Below are positions 52,361 through 60,815 of a stretch of 64,000 nt of DNA, piece by piece. Under the pieces are notes generated by a model, which was not told where the DNA came from, made no database searches, and worked only from the letters and a program-made list of their open reading frames with translations. Within the stretch, counting starts at the first letter, position 1. Each line of letters opens with the position of its first letter. The position numbers were made by a program, and so were the translations under genes. The stretch comes from Chitinophaga rhizophila (GTDB lineage Bacteria > Bacteroidota > Bacteroidia > Chitinophagales > Chitinophagaceae). Location: contig NZ_JAICCF010000005.1 in assembly GCF_019492185.1 (NCBI RefSeq), positions 434,001 through 498,000 on the forward strand, given 5' to 3'.

Positions 52361-52404
52361 GACGAACAAGGGACGAATTAGCGACGGCCAAGCGACGAAC
52401 AAGC
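52361..52404. repeat. Second 11-bp tandem repeat array
   Basis: Four 11-bp units: GACGAACAAGG, GACGAATTAGC, GACGGCCAAGC, GACGAACAAGC, with a degenerate partial unit before them. The unit is the reverse complement of the array at 13725-13802. The interval 52170-52515 otherwise holds only the flavoprotein promoter and the terminator of the GH2 gene. Confidence 0.75.
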
Positions 52405-52463
52405 GCTATGGCCATCTGGTCATAAAACTGATATCATTTTAACGGTTCATCCTGGAAAAGAGA

Positions 52464-52498
52464 ACGGTATTACCAGACGTAACGCCGGGTAATACCGT
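52464..52498 (-). terminator. Hairpin terminator of the GH2 gene
   Basis: ACGGTATTACC (52464-52474) and GGTAATACCGT (52488-52498), perfect 11 bp with a 13-base loop, 18 bp after the stop codon; the minus strand continues TCTCTTTTCC. Confidence 0.6.
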
Positions 52499-52515
52499 CA
52501 CCGGTAATCGACATA

Positions 52516-55425
52516 TTATTTAGTGATCTGCTGAGGCTTCAATTCGTCAGGATTCTGTTTTGTAAAGTTCTCCCAACGCTCTTTAGATGGTGAAACAAAC
52601 AGGTCCTTCACCACTGCCAGGTCTACCGTACCTGCGGGTTTGAAAGCAGCTGAGGCCATATACTGCTGTAAGCTGTACAGCAGTTGCCGTGCCGCCAGCC
52701 GTTTGTCGGGCATTGATGTCAGATCCGCACTACTGATGATCATCTTCCCTTTACCAACGTTCGCTTCCATAATCAGCGCCAGTTTCCGGTTCATAAACCA
52801 GGTATCAATAGGTTGTACCAGCGGACGGAATCCTTTCGGAAAATCTTCCAGGTGCATCACCTGCGCCTGATTAACAATTTCCCACCATTGCAGGTCACTG
52901 TGGTAAGCCGTAGGGAAATACTTAAATGCAGGATGTGCAGGGTCCAGGGTAATGCCCAACGTATGCGGCGGACGCATTTTGAACCAGGAGGTATTCCAGA
53001 ACACCGGTGTAAAATGCTGCACAATCTCTTTGCCTTTCACCACCTTGCCGGCTGCATGCAGAAACACGGTACCGCCCTGTTCCAGTACCGCCATCGTTTT
53101 GGCATCAATCGTATCTGTATAGTGTACATTTCCTGTCACCGGCGCTACTTCAGGATATACCCAGAAGTGCCAGTCATTTTCAGCGGCTGTATTGTTGACG
53201 CTGACAGTCAGTTTCAGCCTGGCTGCTTTCTTTATATCCGCAGTGGAGAACCGGATACTATCCACGAAGGTATTTCCGCCTTTCCTGATAGTAGTAGCCG
53301 GCAATGTGCCTTTTTGCAGTACGGCGTTGCCCTCATCTGTGATACGCCATGATACCACTGCGTTTGTCAGGTCCTGTGGTCCGTAATGACAGATCTCAAC
53401 AGGCGTTACAAACGTTTCATTGTTGCTGTAAGTGAACTTTGCAATGCGGGTAAGTGGCACGGTCACATTACAGAAGCGGCTCCATTCTTTCGCGGTGAGG
53501 TAACCTTTTTCCTGCCAGAAAGCATTGATGACACCAATCAGCGCAGTACCCTGTCCGGGAAAGTCCTGCAATCCCAACAGCTGAAAGCCTGCGCCGTTTG
53601 GTGTACGCAGCGATTTCTCAATCTCCTGCTTGTAACACAATGCCTGCAGTTTGCCGGAGGCCATCAGGAAATCCTTTGCACGGTCTCCCATGTCATGTGC
53701 CTGTAGTTCTGACTGAAACAGTTCAAAGTTGCGTGCACGTGTAATGCCCGTATACTTTTTGATTTCGCTGAAGTCGGGGAAGACGCACCATTGTCCCATT
53801 TCATGGGTAACATACGGGATGGTAAATGTCTTGATTTTCTCCTGGTAGTCACTCACTGTCTCAGGTGCAATGGTTTGCCAGTTAAGTCCGCGGGGGCCGG
53901 ATTTAATCATATAATCTGCATCGCTGTACAAAGGCCAGCTCATGCCAACAGCGGCTGCCGCGTACACACGGCGGTTATCCTGTTTTCTCCAGTGTGTGAC
54001 AAACTGCTGCAGGTATTTTACCTGGTTACGTCCTGCAGGTTCATTGCCTGCTGCAAACATGCAGAAAGAGGGATGATTGCCATAGGCTTTCAGGATGCGC
54101 GCAGTCTCTTCATACAGGTACTGATCTATGAAGCGGTTATCGCCCAGTGAGGTACCATGGTTGGGCCAGGAAGGACCTTCCGGCTGCAGGTAAAATCCTG
54201 CTTCATCTGCAGCGGCAAATGCTGCTTCCGGCGGGCACCACGAATGAAACCGCATGTGATTCAGTCCATGAGACTTTGCTACCGCAAATAATTTTCTCCA
54301 CGCAGCAACATCCATAGGAGCGTAGCCTGTCAAAGGGAACTCACAGTTGTTAACGTCGCCGCGTAAATAGATTTTATTACCATTCACCAGGATGGACTGT
54401 CCTGTTACTTTCACTTCCCGCATACCAAAGCGTACTTCCTGCTTTTGCTCACCGGTGGCAGCATTCAGCGATACGGAGAGTGTATACAGTGCCGGAGAAA
54501 ATTCATCCCAGGGCAGGAATGAGTTGCCCATTGGCAGGATCGCTTCGGTAAAAGTTGTATCGTTTGGTTTGGCAGTTACATCAACTGTTACCTGTGCTGT
54601 GGTATGCTTACGCGCGGTATTTTTACTCGCCGCCTGCAATACAATTCTGCCCTGTATAGCAGCGGAATTGTTGTTAACGGTGGTGATGACCACTCTTGCC
54701 TGCTGAGCGGCGAGATCAGGATATACCTGTATATCTGCCATGTGCAGCGCCGGAGTGGCCTGTAATGCCAGTTTACCGGTAAGACCATTCCAGTTGCCCT
54801 GTGTATGGTCTGTCACGCTGTGGGAGTCCGGACCAACATTCATCTGGTCCAGCCGGTTGTCGATACGGACGGTCAGTACGTGTTTACCAGCTGAGATATG
54901 GGGCGGAATATTGAACTGATGTGGCGCTACCAGCGAGTTACCCTTGCCGATGATGGTGTTATCAATCCATACAGTAGTTTGAGTATGTGCGCGTTCCAGG
55001 AACAGCTGCCGGTTCTTTCCCTGCCAGTTTGCGGGGATAGTGATGCTCTTCTGATACCAGGCAACGCCGGTATAGTGTTTAAGGGGCGTCAGCCAGAATG
55101 GGATCTTCAGCTGTCCTTCTTCGCGGTAGCGCGCCAGGCTGGCCCGGAAAAAGAAAGAGCTGTCATAGATGGAGCCGGTCCATTTTGTATGGAGGGTCAC
55201 ATCATCTCCCAGCCCGTTTTCAGTCATAGACCCGGGCAGGCGCACAGTGCCTGGTAATTCCTTAAGAAACCATGCCTCACTGATACCTTTGTCTTCCTTG
55301 TCTGTTTGAAAACGCCATGGGCCGGCTAATGATATTTCCTGTGCATGAGCGTGTGAAAGCATGCCGCATAGTAGCAGGCATATGAATGTCTTTATCGGAT
55401 TACAAAACATGGGTAGTTGTTTCAT
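52516..55425 (-). CDS. Glycoside hydrolase family 2 enzyme, exported
   Basis: A 969-residue GH2-type enzyme: signal peptide in MKQLPMFCNPIKTFICLLLC with AHAQ cleavage, N-terminal jelly-roll (VAWYQKSITIPANWQGKNRQLFLERAHTQTTVWIDNTIIGKG), immunoglobulin-like domain, then the TIM barrel with ILVNGNKIYLRGDVNNCEFPLTGY, NHMRFHSWCPPEAAFAAADEAGFYLQPEGPSW and the acid/base motif FAAGNEPAG. A later IPYVTHEMGQWC segment probably holds the nucleophile Glu. The exact sugar cannot be told; beta-galactosidase, glucuronidase and mannosidase activities all occur. The GH43 gene lies 37 bp upstream on the same strand, so they form one operon, probably for plant polysaccharide. Confidence 0.88.
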   Translation of the reverse strand: MKQLPMFCNPIKTFICLLLCGMLSHAHAQEISLAGPWRFQTDKEDKGISEAWFLKELPGTVRLPGSMTENGLGDDVTLHTKWTGSIYDSSFFFRASLARYREEGQLKIPFWLTPLKHYTGVAWYQKSITIPANWQGKNRQLFLERAHTQTTVWIDNTIIGKGNSLVAPHQFNIPPHISAGKHVLTVRIDNRLDQMNVGPDSHSVTDHTQGNWNGLTGKLALQATPALHMADIQVYPDLAAQQARVVITTVNNNSAAIQGRIVLQAASKNTARKHTTAQVTVDVTAKPNDTTFTEAILPMGNSFLPWDEFSPALYTLSVSLNAATGEQKQEVRFGMREVKVTGQSILVNGNKIYLRGDVNNCEFPLTGYAPMDVAAWRKLFAVAKSHGLNHMRFHSWCPPEAAFAAADEAGFYLQPEGPSWPNHGTSLGDNRFIDQYLYEETARILKAYGNHPSFCMFAAGNEPAGRNQVKYLQQFVTHWRKQDNRRVYAAAAVGMSWPLYSDADYMIKSGPRGLNWQTIAPETVSDYQEKIKTFTIPYVTHEMGQWCVFPDFSEIKKYTGITRARNFELFQSELQAHDMGDRAKDFLMASGKLQALCYKQEIEKSLRTPNGAGFQLLGLQDFPGQGTALIGVINAFWQEKGYLTAKEWSRFCNVTVPLTRIAKFTYSNNETFVTPVEICHYGPQDLTNAVVSWRITDEGNAVLQKGTLPATTIRKGGNTFVDSIRFSTADIKKAARLKLTVSVNNTAAENDWHFWVYPEVAPVTGNVHYTDTIDAKTMAVLEQGGTVFLHAAGKVVKGKEIVQHFTPVFWNTSWFKMRPPHTLGITLDPAHPAFKYFPTAYHSDLQWWEIVNQAQVMHLEDFPKGFRPLVQPIDTWFMNRKLALIMEANVGKGKMIISSADLTSMPDKRLAARQLLYSLQQYMASAAFKPAGTVDLAVVKDLFVSPSKERWENFTKQNPDELKPQQITK

Positions 55426-55462
55426 TGTACGTGGATAGTGGAAGATGTTAGTTAGCCGGCAT

Positions 55463-56482
55463 TTACCATTTAGCGGTCAGCCGCGCCAGTTCTTCTGCCG
55501 TTATGGGCAGGATAGTGCCATGACGGGGATGGAAGTCGAGAGATATCTGTTCATCAATGGCCTTGAAATGTTTGAAGTCAGTGGTTTTGGTGAACTGATA
55601 TTTACCGCTGGTATACATATCATACATCAGGATATAACCGCTGCCGTCATTCAGTTTAAACGTGCCTGCGCCTTCCACTGGTCTGTCTGTCTGTTGCACA
55701 TAGTCGTTGCTCTGCATCACATAGCCGCTGGTCAGTTTATCTGAAGTAGCTATTTTAATGCCCGGCCGCCTGTCTTCGGTTTTAAAGAACAGGTAGAAGC
55801 GGCCATCTTTCTGTTGAATATCGCCATCAATGCAGGCAGCGTTTTCAGGGTTGAAGAACAGCTGTCTGGGCTCGCCTTCCAGGTCAGTGAAATCTTTGTT
55901 GGCGTAGGCATATACAATCTTATCCGGTTGATTACCGTGTTTTACGGAGAAGTAGATCATGTATTTTTTTGCCTGCTCGTCATAGATCGTCTGCGGTGCC
56001 CATACGCGTAACAGGCTATCCTGACCGGCGTATTTCTTTTGCAGATTAATGGCTGAAGATGTCCAGTTGACAAGGTCGGTGGATTTCAGTAGTACCATGC
56101 CGCGGTTGCTGTTCCAGCCTTTGGAAGACAGCATATCAGTCACCACCATATAAAAGGTTTTGCCATCTGCGCCACGCAGGATGTGCGGGTCGCGTACACC
56201 GCCGGTTTCACTGATAGCGGGAGAACTGATGACGGGGTTATTACCGTTTAAGGCGCGGAACTGGTAGCCGTCATTGCTGACTGCAAAGCAGATTTGTTCT
56301 TTAGCGGGCTGGTTGCCGGTGAAGTAGGTGAAGAGATAGGCGCTGCATACCGGGGCTGCTTTCTTTACACGGCGTTGCTGTGCAGCGGCAGGTAAGGTAG
56401 CCGCCAGTATCAATGTACATACAGCTGATGTAAAGGTTCGTCTGTTGAGCAGGAAGTGCTTCTTTACTGAAAATTTCATCAT
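55463..56482 (-). CDS. Glycoside hydrolase family 43-like enzyme, exported
   Basis: A 339-residue five-bladed propeller protein. Signal sequence about residues 1-35 (FTSAVCTLILAATLPAAAQ). GH43 blocks: GGVRDPHILRGADGKTFYMVVTD with the basic Asp, LLRVWAPQTIYDEQAKKYMIYFSVK, AACIDGDIQQKDGRFYLFFKTED and RPVEGAGTFKLNDGSGYILMYD with the acid Glu. Members act on arabinan, xylan or other plant glycans. The ATG at 56482 is preferred, since the upstream extension begins with TTG. Confidence 0.88.
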   Translation of the reverse strand: MMKFSVKKHFLLNRRTFTSAVCTLILAATLPAAAQQRRVKKAAPVCSAYLFTYFTGNQPAKEQICFAVSNDGYQFRALNGNNPVISSPAISETGGVRDPHILRGADGKTFYMVVTDMLSSKGWNSNRGMVLLKSTDLVNWTSSAINLQKKYAGQDSLLRVWAPQTIYDEQAKKYMIYFSVKHGNQPDKIVYAYANKDFTDLEGEPRQLFFNPENAACIDGDIQQKDGRFYLFFKTEDRRPGIKIATSDKLTSGYVMQSNDYVQQTDRPVEGAGTFKLNDGSGYILMYDMYTSGKYQFTKTTDFKHFKAIDEQISLDFHPRHGTILPITAEELARLTAKW

Positions 56483-56560
56483 GGAATTTATGTTGAACAG
56501 TGCGTTCGCTGGTTTGGAAAAATGATTGTCCAATATACAATAATTTATCCTGAAATAACA

Positions 56561-56590
56561 AAGGCGCCGCAGTTTCCCGCAAGCGCCCTT
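56561..56590 (-). terminator. Hairpin terminator of the alkene reductase gene
   Basis: AAGGCGC (56561-56567) and GCGCCCTT (56583-56590) form a G/C-rich stem 18 bp past the stop codon; the minus strand runs on into TTGTTATTTC. Confidence 0.5.
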
Positions 56591-56608
56591 ATTATCCTAA
56601 AAATCGAA

Positions 56609-57709
56609 TTATAGCAATTCCGCTAAAGCTTCTTTGGAGAATCCTTTCAGTTCGGCGGTTCTTCCTTCTTTAATTTTTGATACCCAGTCAGGATCTGCAA
56701 GTAATGGTCTTCCTACCGCTACCAGGTCAAAGTCACCCCTGTCGAATCTGCGCAGCAGTTCATCCAGTGAGCTTGGTTCAGAGCTTTCACCTTTGAAGGC
56801 AGCCAGGAACTCGCCGGATAATCCGATGGACCCTACGGTAATCGTGGTTTTGCCGGTCAGTTTCTTAGCCCATCCGGCGAAGTTCAGGTCAGAGCCTTCA
56901 AATTCCGGTTCCCAGAAGCGGCGCTGAGAGCAATGGAAGATATCGATACCCGCATCAGCCAGCGGTTGTAACCATGCTTCCATTTCAGCCGGCGTGTGTG
57001 CCATTTTGCTGTTATATTCATAGGGCTTCCACTGAGAAAGGCGGATGATCAGCGGGAAGTCTTCACCTACCCGTTTCCGCACTTCTTTAATCACTTCTAC
57101 TGCAAAACGGGTGCGTTCTGCCAGTGTTTTACCGCCATAGATATCTGTACGCAGGTTAGTTTTATCAGAGAAAAACTGATCTATCAGGTAGTTATGTGCA
57201 CCATGAAGTTCCAGGGTGTCAAAGCCCAGTCTTTTAGCATCAGCCGCAGCATCGCCGAATGCCTTGATGGTATCGGCAATATCTTTCTCTGACATAGCCA
57301 GTCCGTTGGTGTTGCCTGGTCTGTTGATGCCTGAAGGCCCTTCAAACGGCGTCAGTGGTTTCCAGCCGGAGTGATGATCATCCATCACACCCATATGCCA
57401 TATCTGCGGGCCCATACTGCCACCGGCCGCGTGTACATCATTAATTACTTTCTGCCAGCCCGCCAGGGAAATTTCACCATGGAAACGGGGTACATTGGCA
57501 TCGTTGGAAGATGCCGGACGGTTAATGACCGTACCTTCAGAGAGTATCAATCCCACTTCCCCCGCAGCACGGCGCTGATAATAAGCCGCTACGTTTTCTC
57601 CCGGTACGCCGTTAGGTGAAAATGACCTCGTCATAGGGGCCATTACAATTCTGTTCTTTATGTTCAGCGATTTAAAGCTGAAAGGCTCGAATAAGCTCAG
57701 GTTACTCAT
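56609..57709 (-). CDS. Old Yellow Enzyme-type alkene reductase
   Basis: A 366-residue FMN-dependent TIM-barrel enzyme. MSNLSLFEPFSFKSLNIKNRIVMAPMTRSFS is the family N terminus with the Thr near FMN; GPQIWHMGVMD, FDTLELHGAHNYLIDQFFSDKTNLRTDIYGG (the His-Gly-Ala-His pair and Tyr region) and VAVGRPLLADPDW are also typical. OYE enzymes reduce activated C=C bonds or nitroesters with NAD(P)H. Transcribed alone; inverted repeats over its -7 box suggest regulation. Confidence 0.92.
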   Translation of the reverse strand: MSNLSLFEPFSFKSLNIKNRIVMAPMTRSFSPNGVPGENVAAYYQRRAAGEVGLILSEGTVINRPASSNDANVPRFHGEISLAGWQKVINDVHAAGGSMGPQIWHMGVMDDHHSGWKPLTPFEGPSGINRPGNTNGLAMSEKDIADTIKAFGDAAADAKRLGFDTLELHGAHNYLIDQFFSDKTNLRTDIYGGKTLAERTRFAVEVIKEVRKRVGEDFPLIIRLSQWKPYEYNSKMAHTPAEMEAWLQPLADAGIDIFHCSQRRFWEPEFEGSDLNFAGWAKKLTGKTTITVGSIGLSGEFLAAFKGESSEPSSLDELLRRFDRGDFDLVAVGRPLLADPDWVSKIKEGRTAELKGFSKEALAELL

Positions 57710-58168
57710 GATTGTATTCGTTTGTATTTTCAATATCAACCGATATCCTGCACAAAGATATCGGAGATTTCCGAAATGCCAATTATATTTTCCCTGTTGG
57801 GTAACAGGGGGAGGGGGGAGGCTCTTGAAAAACCTATATGGGAGAGGGAAGCACAGGAATGTTAAAAAAGTGCTAGGTAAATCGGTGGGGGAAAAGGGTG
57901 CGGGGCAGGTATAACTTGCCGGATAGCGAAAAAAAGTGTATATTGGTTTAGCTTGACATAGCCCCGGATCAACATTAAAAAAGCCTCATACGGAAACAGT
58001 TAATACCCCAAAAAAAATCACTTACAGATGAACCCCTCGTCAGTCCATGTTACGCATCACTGTTATGCGCATACGTTTGTAATGCCGGAATGGCAAAATA
58101 CCTGCTTTCATGATAGCAGTAATAAGCATATATCTCCGTATTTTCAGCAATTGTAAAACACGTATAGT
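57710..58168. other. Divergent intergenic region
   Basis: The left part carries the alkene reductase promoter and its inverted repeats. A short stem CCCTGTT/AACAGGG and a G-rich run (GGGGGAGGGGGGAGG, about 57807-57821) follow. The rest, up to the trypsin-like gene, shows no gene, RNA or repeat. Confidence 0.45.
57740..57774 (-). promoter_or_regulatory. Alkene reductase promoter with overlapping palindromes
   Basis: The minus-strand -7 box TATCTTTG (57760-57753) lies in CCGATATC (57740-57747) N9 GATATCGG (57757-57764), a perfect inverted repeat, and this is followed by TCGGA-GATT-TCCGA (57761-57774). These look like repressor sites over the promoter, as for NemR-type control of OYE genes in other bacteria. 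Confidence 0.5.
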
Positions 58169-59206
58169 ATGAAATCAACAGAAGAGCTGAAACGGGAGCA
58201 CGAAATGATGTGCGATATGCTGAAGGATGGAGTGGAAGACGTATTGAAGCAGATAGCAGGCGTACATCACATCAGCGTAGGTCTGAAAGAAACGGAAGGA
58301 CGTATAACAGACCAGTTATGCATCAGGATATACGTGCAGGAAAAGAAGCATCATAGCGCACTGCATGCGCATGAAGTATTGCCGTCAGAGATCAATGGTA
58401 TTCCTACGGATGTAAATGTTATACCTGGTTTCAGTGCCTGTGTGGACGAAAACAGGTACCGGCCCCTTAAAGGAGGCATACAGATCACCAACCGTATTAT
58501 CATCCGGGATGAGAACACATTTGGTACAGAAGTGGCCCATGGCACGCTGGGTTGCCTTGCCCGCAGCAATGATGATGGCCGGACTGTTATACTGAGTAAC
58601 TGTCATGTGCTGATGGCGAATGCAGCGCAGCCGGGAGACAGGATCTATCAGCCGGCACCGGCAGTGATTCCGGAGATGAATAACAGAGATCTGCCTTTTC
58701 ATCCGGAAGACGATATGAATGCTATCGGGAGAATTATCAGGGGAACTATCAATGAGAAGATTGATGCCGCCATTGCAGAGATCAATACGTCAGCGTTGGA
58801 TATGGCCAGCTGTAACGAGATCAATGGACTAAGTGTAAACGGCATCCCGAGGTATAACGTAGTATTGGGTGCAGCAGCAGCTATACCTGGTCAGATGGTG
58901 TTTAAAGTTGGCGAGGTGTCGGGACGTACAGAAGGGCGCGTGGTAGATATCAACTATCCTGCCACGACGTTTCCCATTGAAGGTAAAATGCACACTTTTA
59001 AGGGGCAGATTGCGATTCAGCCGGTAGATCCGGCCCATCACTTTTCTGAGAAGGGCGATTCAGGCGCAGTCATCGTGAATATGGATAACCGTATAGTAGG
59101 TTTGCTCTTTGCCAACAACGGAAATACCAGGCCGCAGATTACACTGGCCAATCATATAGACGATGTTTTGAATGCCCTGAATATACGGTTGTATAACCAG
59201 GAATAG
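58169..59206 (+). CDS. Trypsin-like protein without signal peptide
   Basis: A 345-residue protein with a chymotrypsin-fold core. Putative catalytic triad: His146 in ILSNCHVLMA, Asp199 in NEKIDAAIAEI, and Ser299 in EKGDSGAVIV, with HGTLGCLARSNDDGRTVILSN preceding the His. The N-terminal 90 residues (EELKREHEMMCDMLKDGVEDVL, GVHHISVGLKETEGRITDQLCIRIYV) form an extra domain. No signal peptide or membrane segment is evident, so it may work in the cytoplasm or be exported otherwise. It resembles my recollection of NAL1-like plant and bacterial trypsin-like proteins. Substrate unknown. Confidence 0.75.
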   Translation: MKSTEELKREHEMMCDMLKDGVEDVLKQIAGVHHISVGLKETEGRITDQLCIRIYVQEKKHHSALHAHEVLPSEINGIPTDVNVIPGFSACVDENRYRPLKGGIQITNRIIIRDENTFGTEVAHGTLGCLARSNDDGRTVILSNCHVLMANAAQPGDRIYQPAPAVIPEMNNRDLPFHPEDDMNAIGRIIRGTINEKIDAAIAEINTSALDMASCNEINGLSVNGIPRYNVVLGAAAAIPGQMVFKVGEVSGRTEGRVVDINYPATTFPIEGKMHTFKGQIAIQPVDPAHHFSEKGDSGAVIVNMDNRIVGLLFANNGNTRPQITLANHIDDVLNALNIRLYNQE

Positions 59207-59330
59207 GTACCCGGAAGTTCTTTACTACAGCTGAATAATTCTTCTTCTTTCTTTGTTCAGATGTCGGGAATTTTTAGTAAATTAAGGGTATAGTTTCACA
59301 ACGCTAATTAACCCAAACTCCCCAAAACGC

Positions 59331-60788
59331 ATGAAGTACGAAAGGGTCAGGAATTTTATCAATGGTAGCTTTAAAGACGTATCGTCTGCGCGTACACTGC
59401 CGGTTATTTCACCTGTAGACGGAACGTTGCTGGCCGAACTACCCTGTTCTTCAGCTGCGGATCTGGAGCATGCGGTGGAAGCGGCGCAGACGGCCTTTCC
59501 GGCCTGGAGCAGAACGCCTATCAAGGAGCGGGTACAGGTTTTCTTCCGGTATAAATACCTGCTGGAAAAGCACCTGAAAGGGCTTGCTGCGCTGGTGAGC
59601 GAGGAGAATGGTAAAACATTCAGCGAGGCGGTTGCTGAGGTAGAGAAGTGTATTGAGCTGACAGAATTTGCTACCTCTTTGCCGCAGTTGGTGGCGGGCG
59701 AGGTATTGGAAGTCAGCACAGGCGTGGAATGTCGTACTTCCTATGTACCGCTGGGCGTAGTAGCGTCTATTGTACCCTTTAACTTTCCGGCGATGGTGCC
59801 TAACTGGACTATCCCTAACGCCATAGCGCTGGGTAACTGTATGATCATTAAACCGTCAGAGAAAGTGCCGCTTAGTCTGTCCGTCATCGCCAGGCTGCTG
59901 AAAGAGGCAGGTTTGCCGGACGGGGTGCTGAATATCGTGAACGGCGACAGTGAGATTGTTGACGCCATCTGCGATCATCCTGACATTACCGCTATATCTT
60001 TCGTAGGTTCTACCAGGGTGGCCAAGATCGTATACCAGCGTTCTACGCAGCAGTTGAAAAGGTGCCTGGCGCTGGGTGGAGCAAAGAATCACCTGCTGGT
60101 CTTACCGGATGCAAAGCCGGATATGACGGCGCAGAACGTGGCGGCATCGATGAGTGGTTGTGCCGGACAGCGTTGTATGGCCGCATCGGCGATGATCGGC
60201 GTGGGAGAGGTGGATCACATTGTAGACCTGGTATGTCAGGAAGCCAGGAAGATTATACCGGGTCAGAACCTGGGCGCTGTAATTAATCAGGAGTCAAAAG
60301 AAAGGATAGAGAGATATATTACTGAAGCGGAAGCGCAGGGCGCACGCATTCTTGTGGACGGCCGGGGAGCTACGGTAGCAGGTAAAGAGAGCGGTACCTA
60401 TGTCGGGCCGACCGTGATCGACTATGTGACTGCAGATATGGCCGTAGCCCGGGAAGAGATTTTTGGTCCCGTTATCAGTATCATGCGCACCAGTACCGTA
60501 GATGAAGCATTACGTATAGAGAATGAGAATCCTTATGGTAATGCAGCCGCTGTATTTACACAGAACGGCGGTATGGCACGCTATATAGCAGAAAGAGCAA
60601 GCGCCGGCATGATCGGGGTGAATGTGGGTGTGCCCGTTCCCCGTGAGCCGTTCTCCTTCGGAGGATGGAATGAAAGCAAGTTCGGCGTAGGCGATATTAC
60701 CGGAAAAAGCTCAATTGCGTTCTGGACAAAGCTGAAAAAGAGTACGACCAAATGGAACCCTGAAGAAGGCGTTAACTGGATGAGTTAA
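59331..60788 (+). CDS. mmsA: CoA-acylating methylmalonate-semialdehyde dehydrogenase
   Basis: A 485-residue aldehyde dehydrogenase: FINGSFKDVSSARTLPVISPVDG, VPLGVVASIVPFNFPAMVPNWTIPNAIALGNCMIIKPSEKVP, ISFVGSTRVAKIVYQR, GGAKNHLLVLPDAKPD, the catalytic Cys in SGCAGQRCMAASAMI, and INVNVGVPVPREPFSFGGWNESK-like C-terminal text (GVNVGVPVPREPFSFGGWNE). The GGAKNHxxVLPDA and GQRCMA blocks single out the CoA-dependent MMSDH subgroup, which turns malonate or methylmalonate semialdehyde into acetyl- or propionyl-CoA. In this operon it would finish uracil or thymine degradation. Confidence 0.93.
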   Translation: MKYERVRNFINGSFKDVSSARTLPVISPVDGTLLAELPCSSAADLEHAVEAAQTAFPAWSRTPIKERVQVFFRYKYLLEKHLKGLAALVSEENGKTFSEAVAEVEKCIELTEFATSLPQLVAGEVLEVSTGVECRTSYVPLGVVASIVPFNFPAMVPNWTIPNAIALGNCMIIKPSEKVPLSLSVIARLLKEAGLPDGVLNIVNGDSEIVDAICDHPDITAISFVGSTRVAKIVYQRSTQQLKRCLALGGAKNHLLVLPDAKPDMTAQNVAASMSGCAGQRCMAASAMIGVGEVDHIVDLVCQEARKIIPGQNLGAVINQESKERIERYITEAEAQGARILVDGRGATVAGKESGTYVGPTVIDYVTADMAVAREEIFGPVISIMRTSTVDEALRIENENPYGNAAAVFTQNGGMARYIAERASAGMIGVNVGVPVPREPFSFGGWNESKFGVGDITGKSSIAFWTKLKKSTTKWNPEEGVNWMS

Positions 60789-60815
60789 CATTCACGATTA
60801 CTAAAATGGCTGTTT

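Noticed and set aside
57807..57821. G-quadruplex or purine-rich element in the G-run
   Set aside because: Only one purine tract with uneven G runs; no supporting context.
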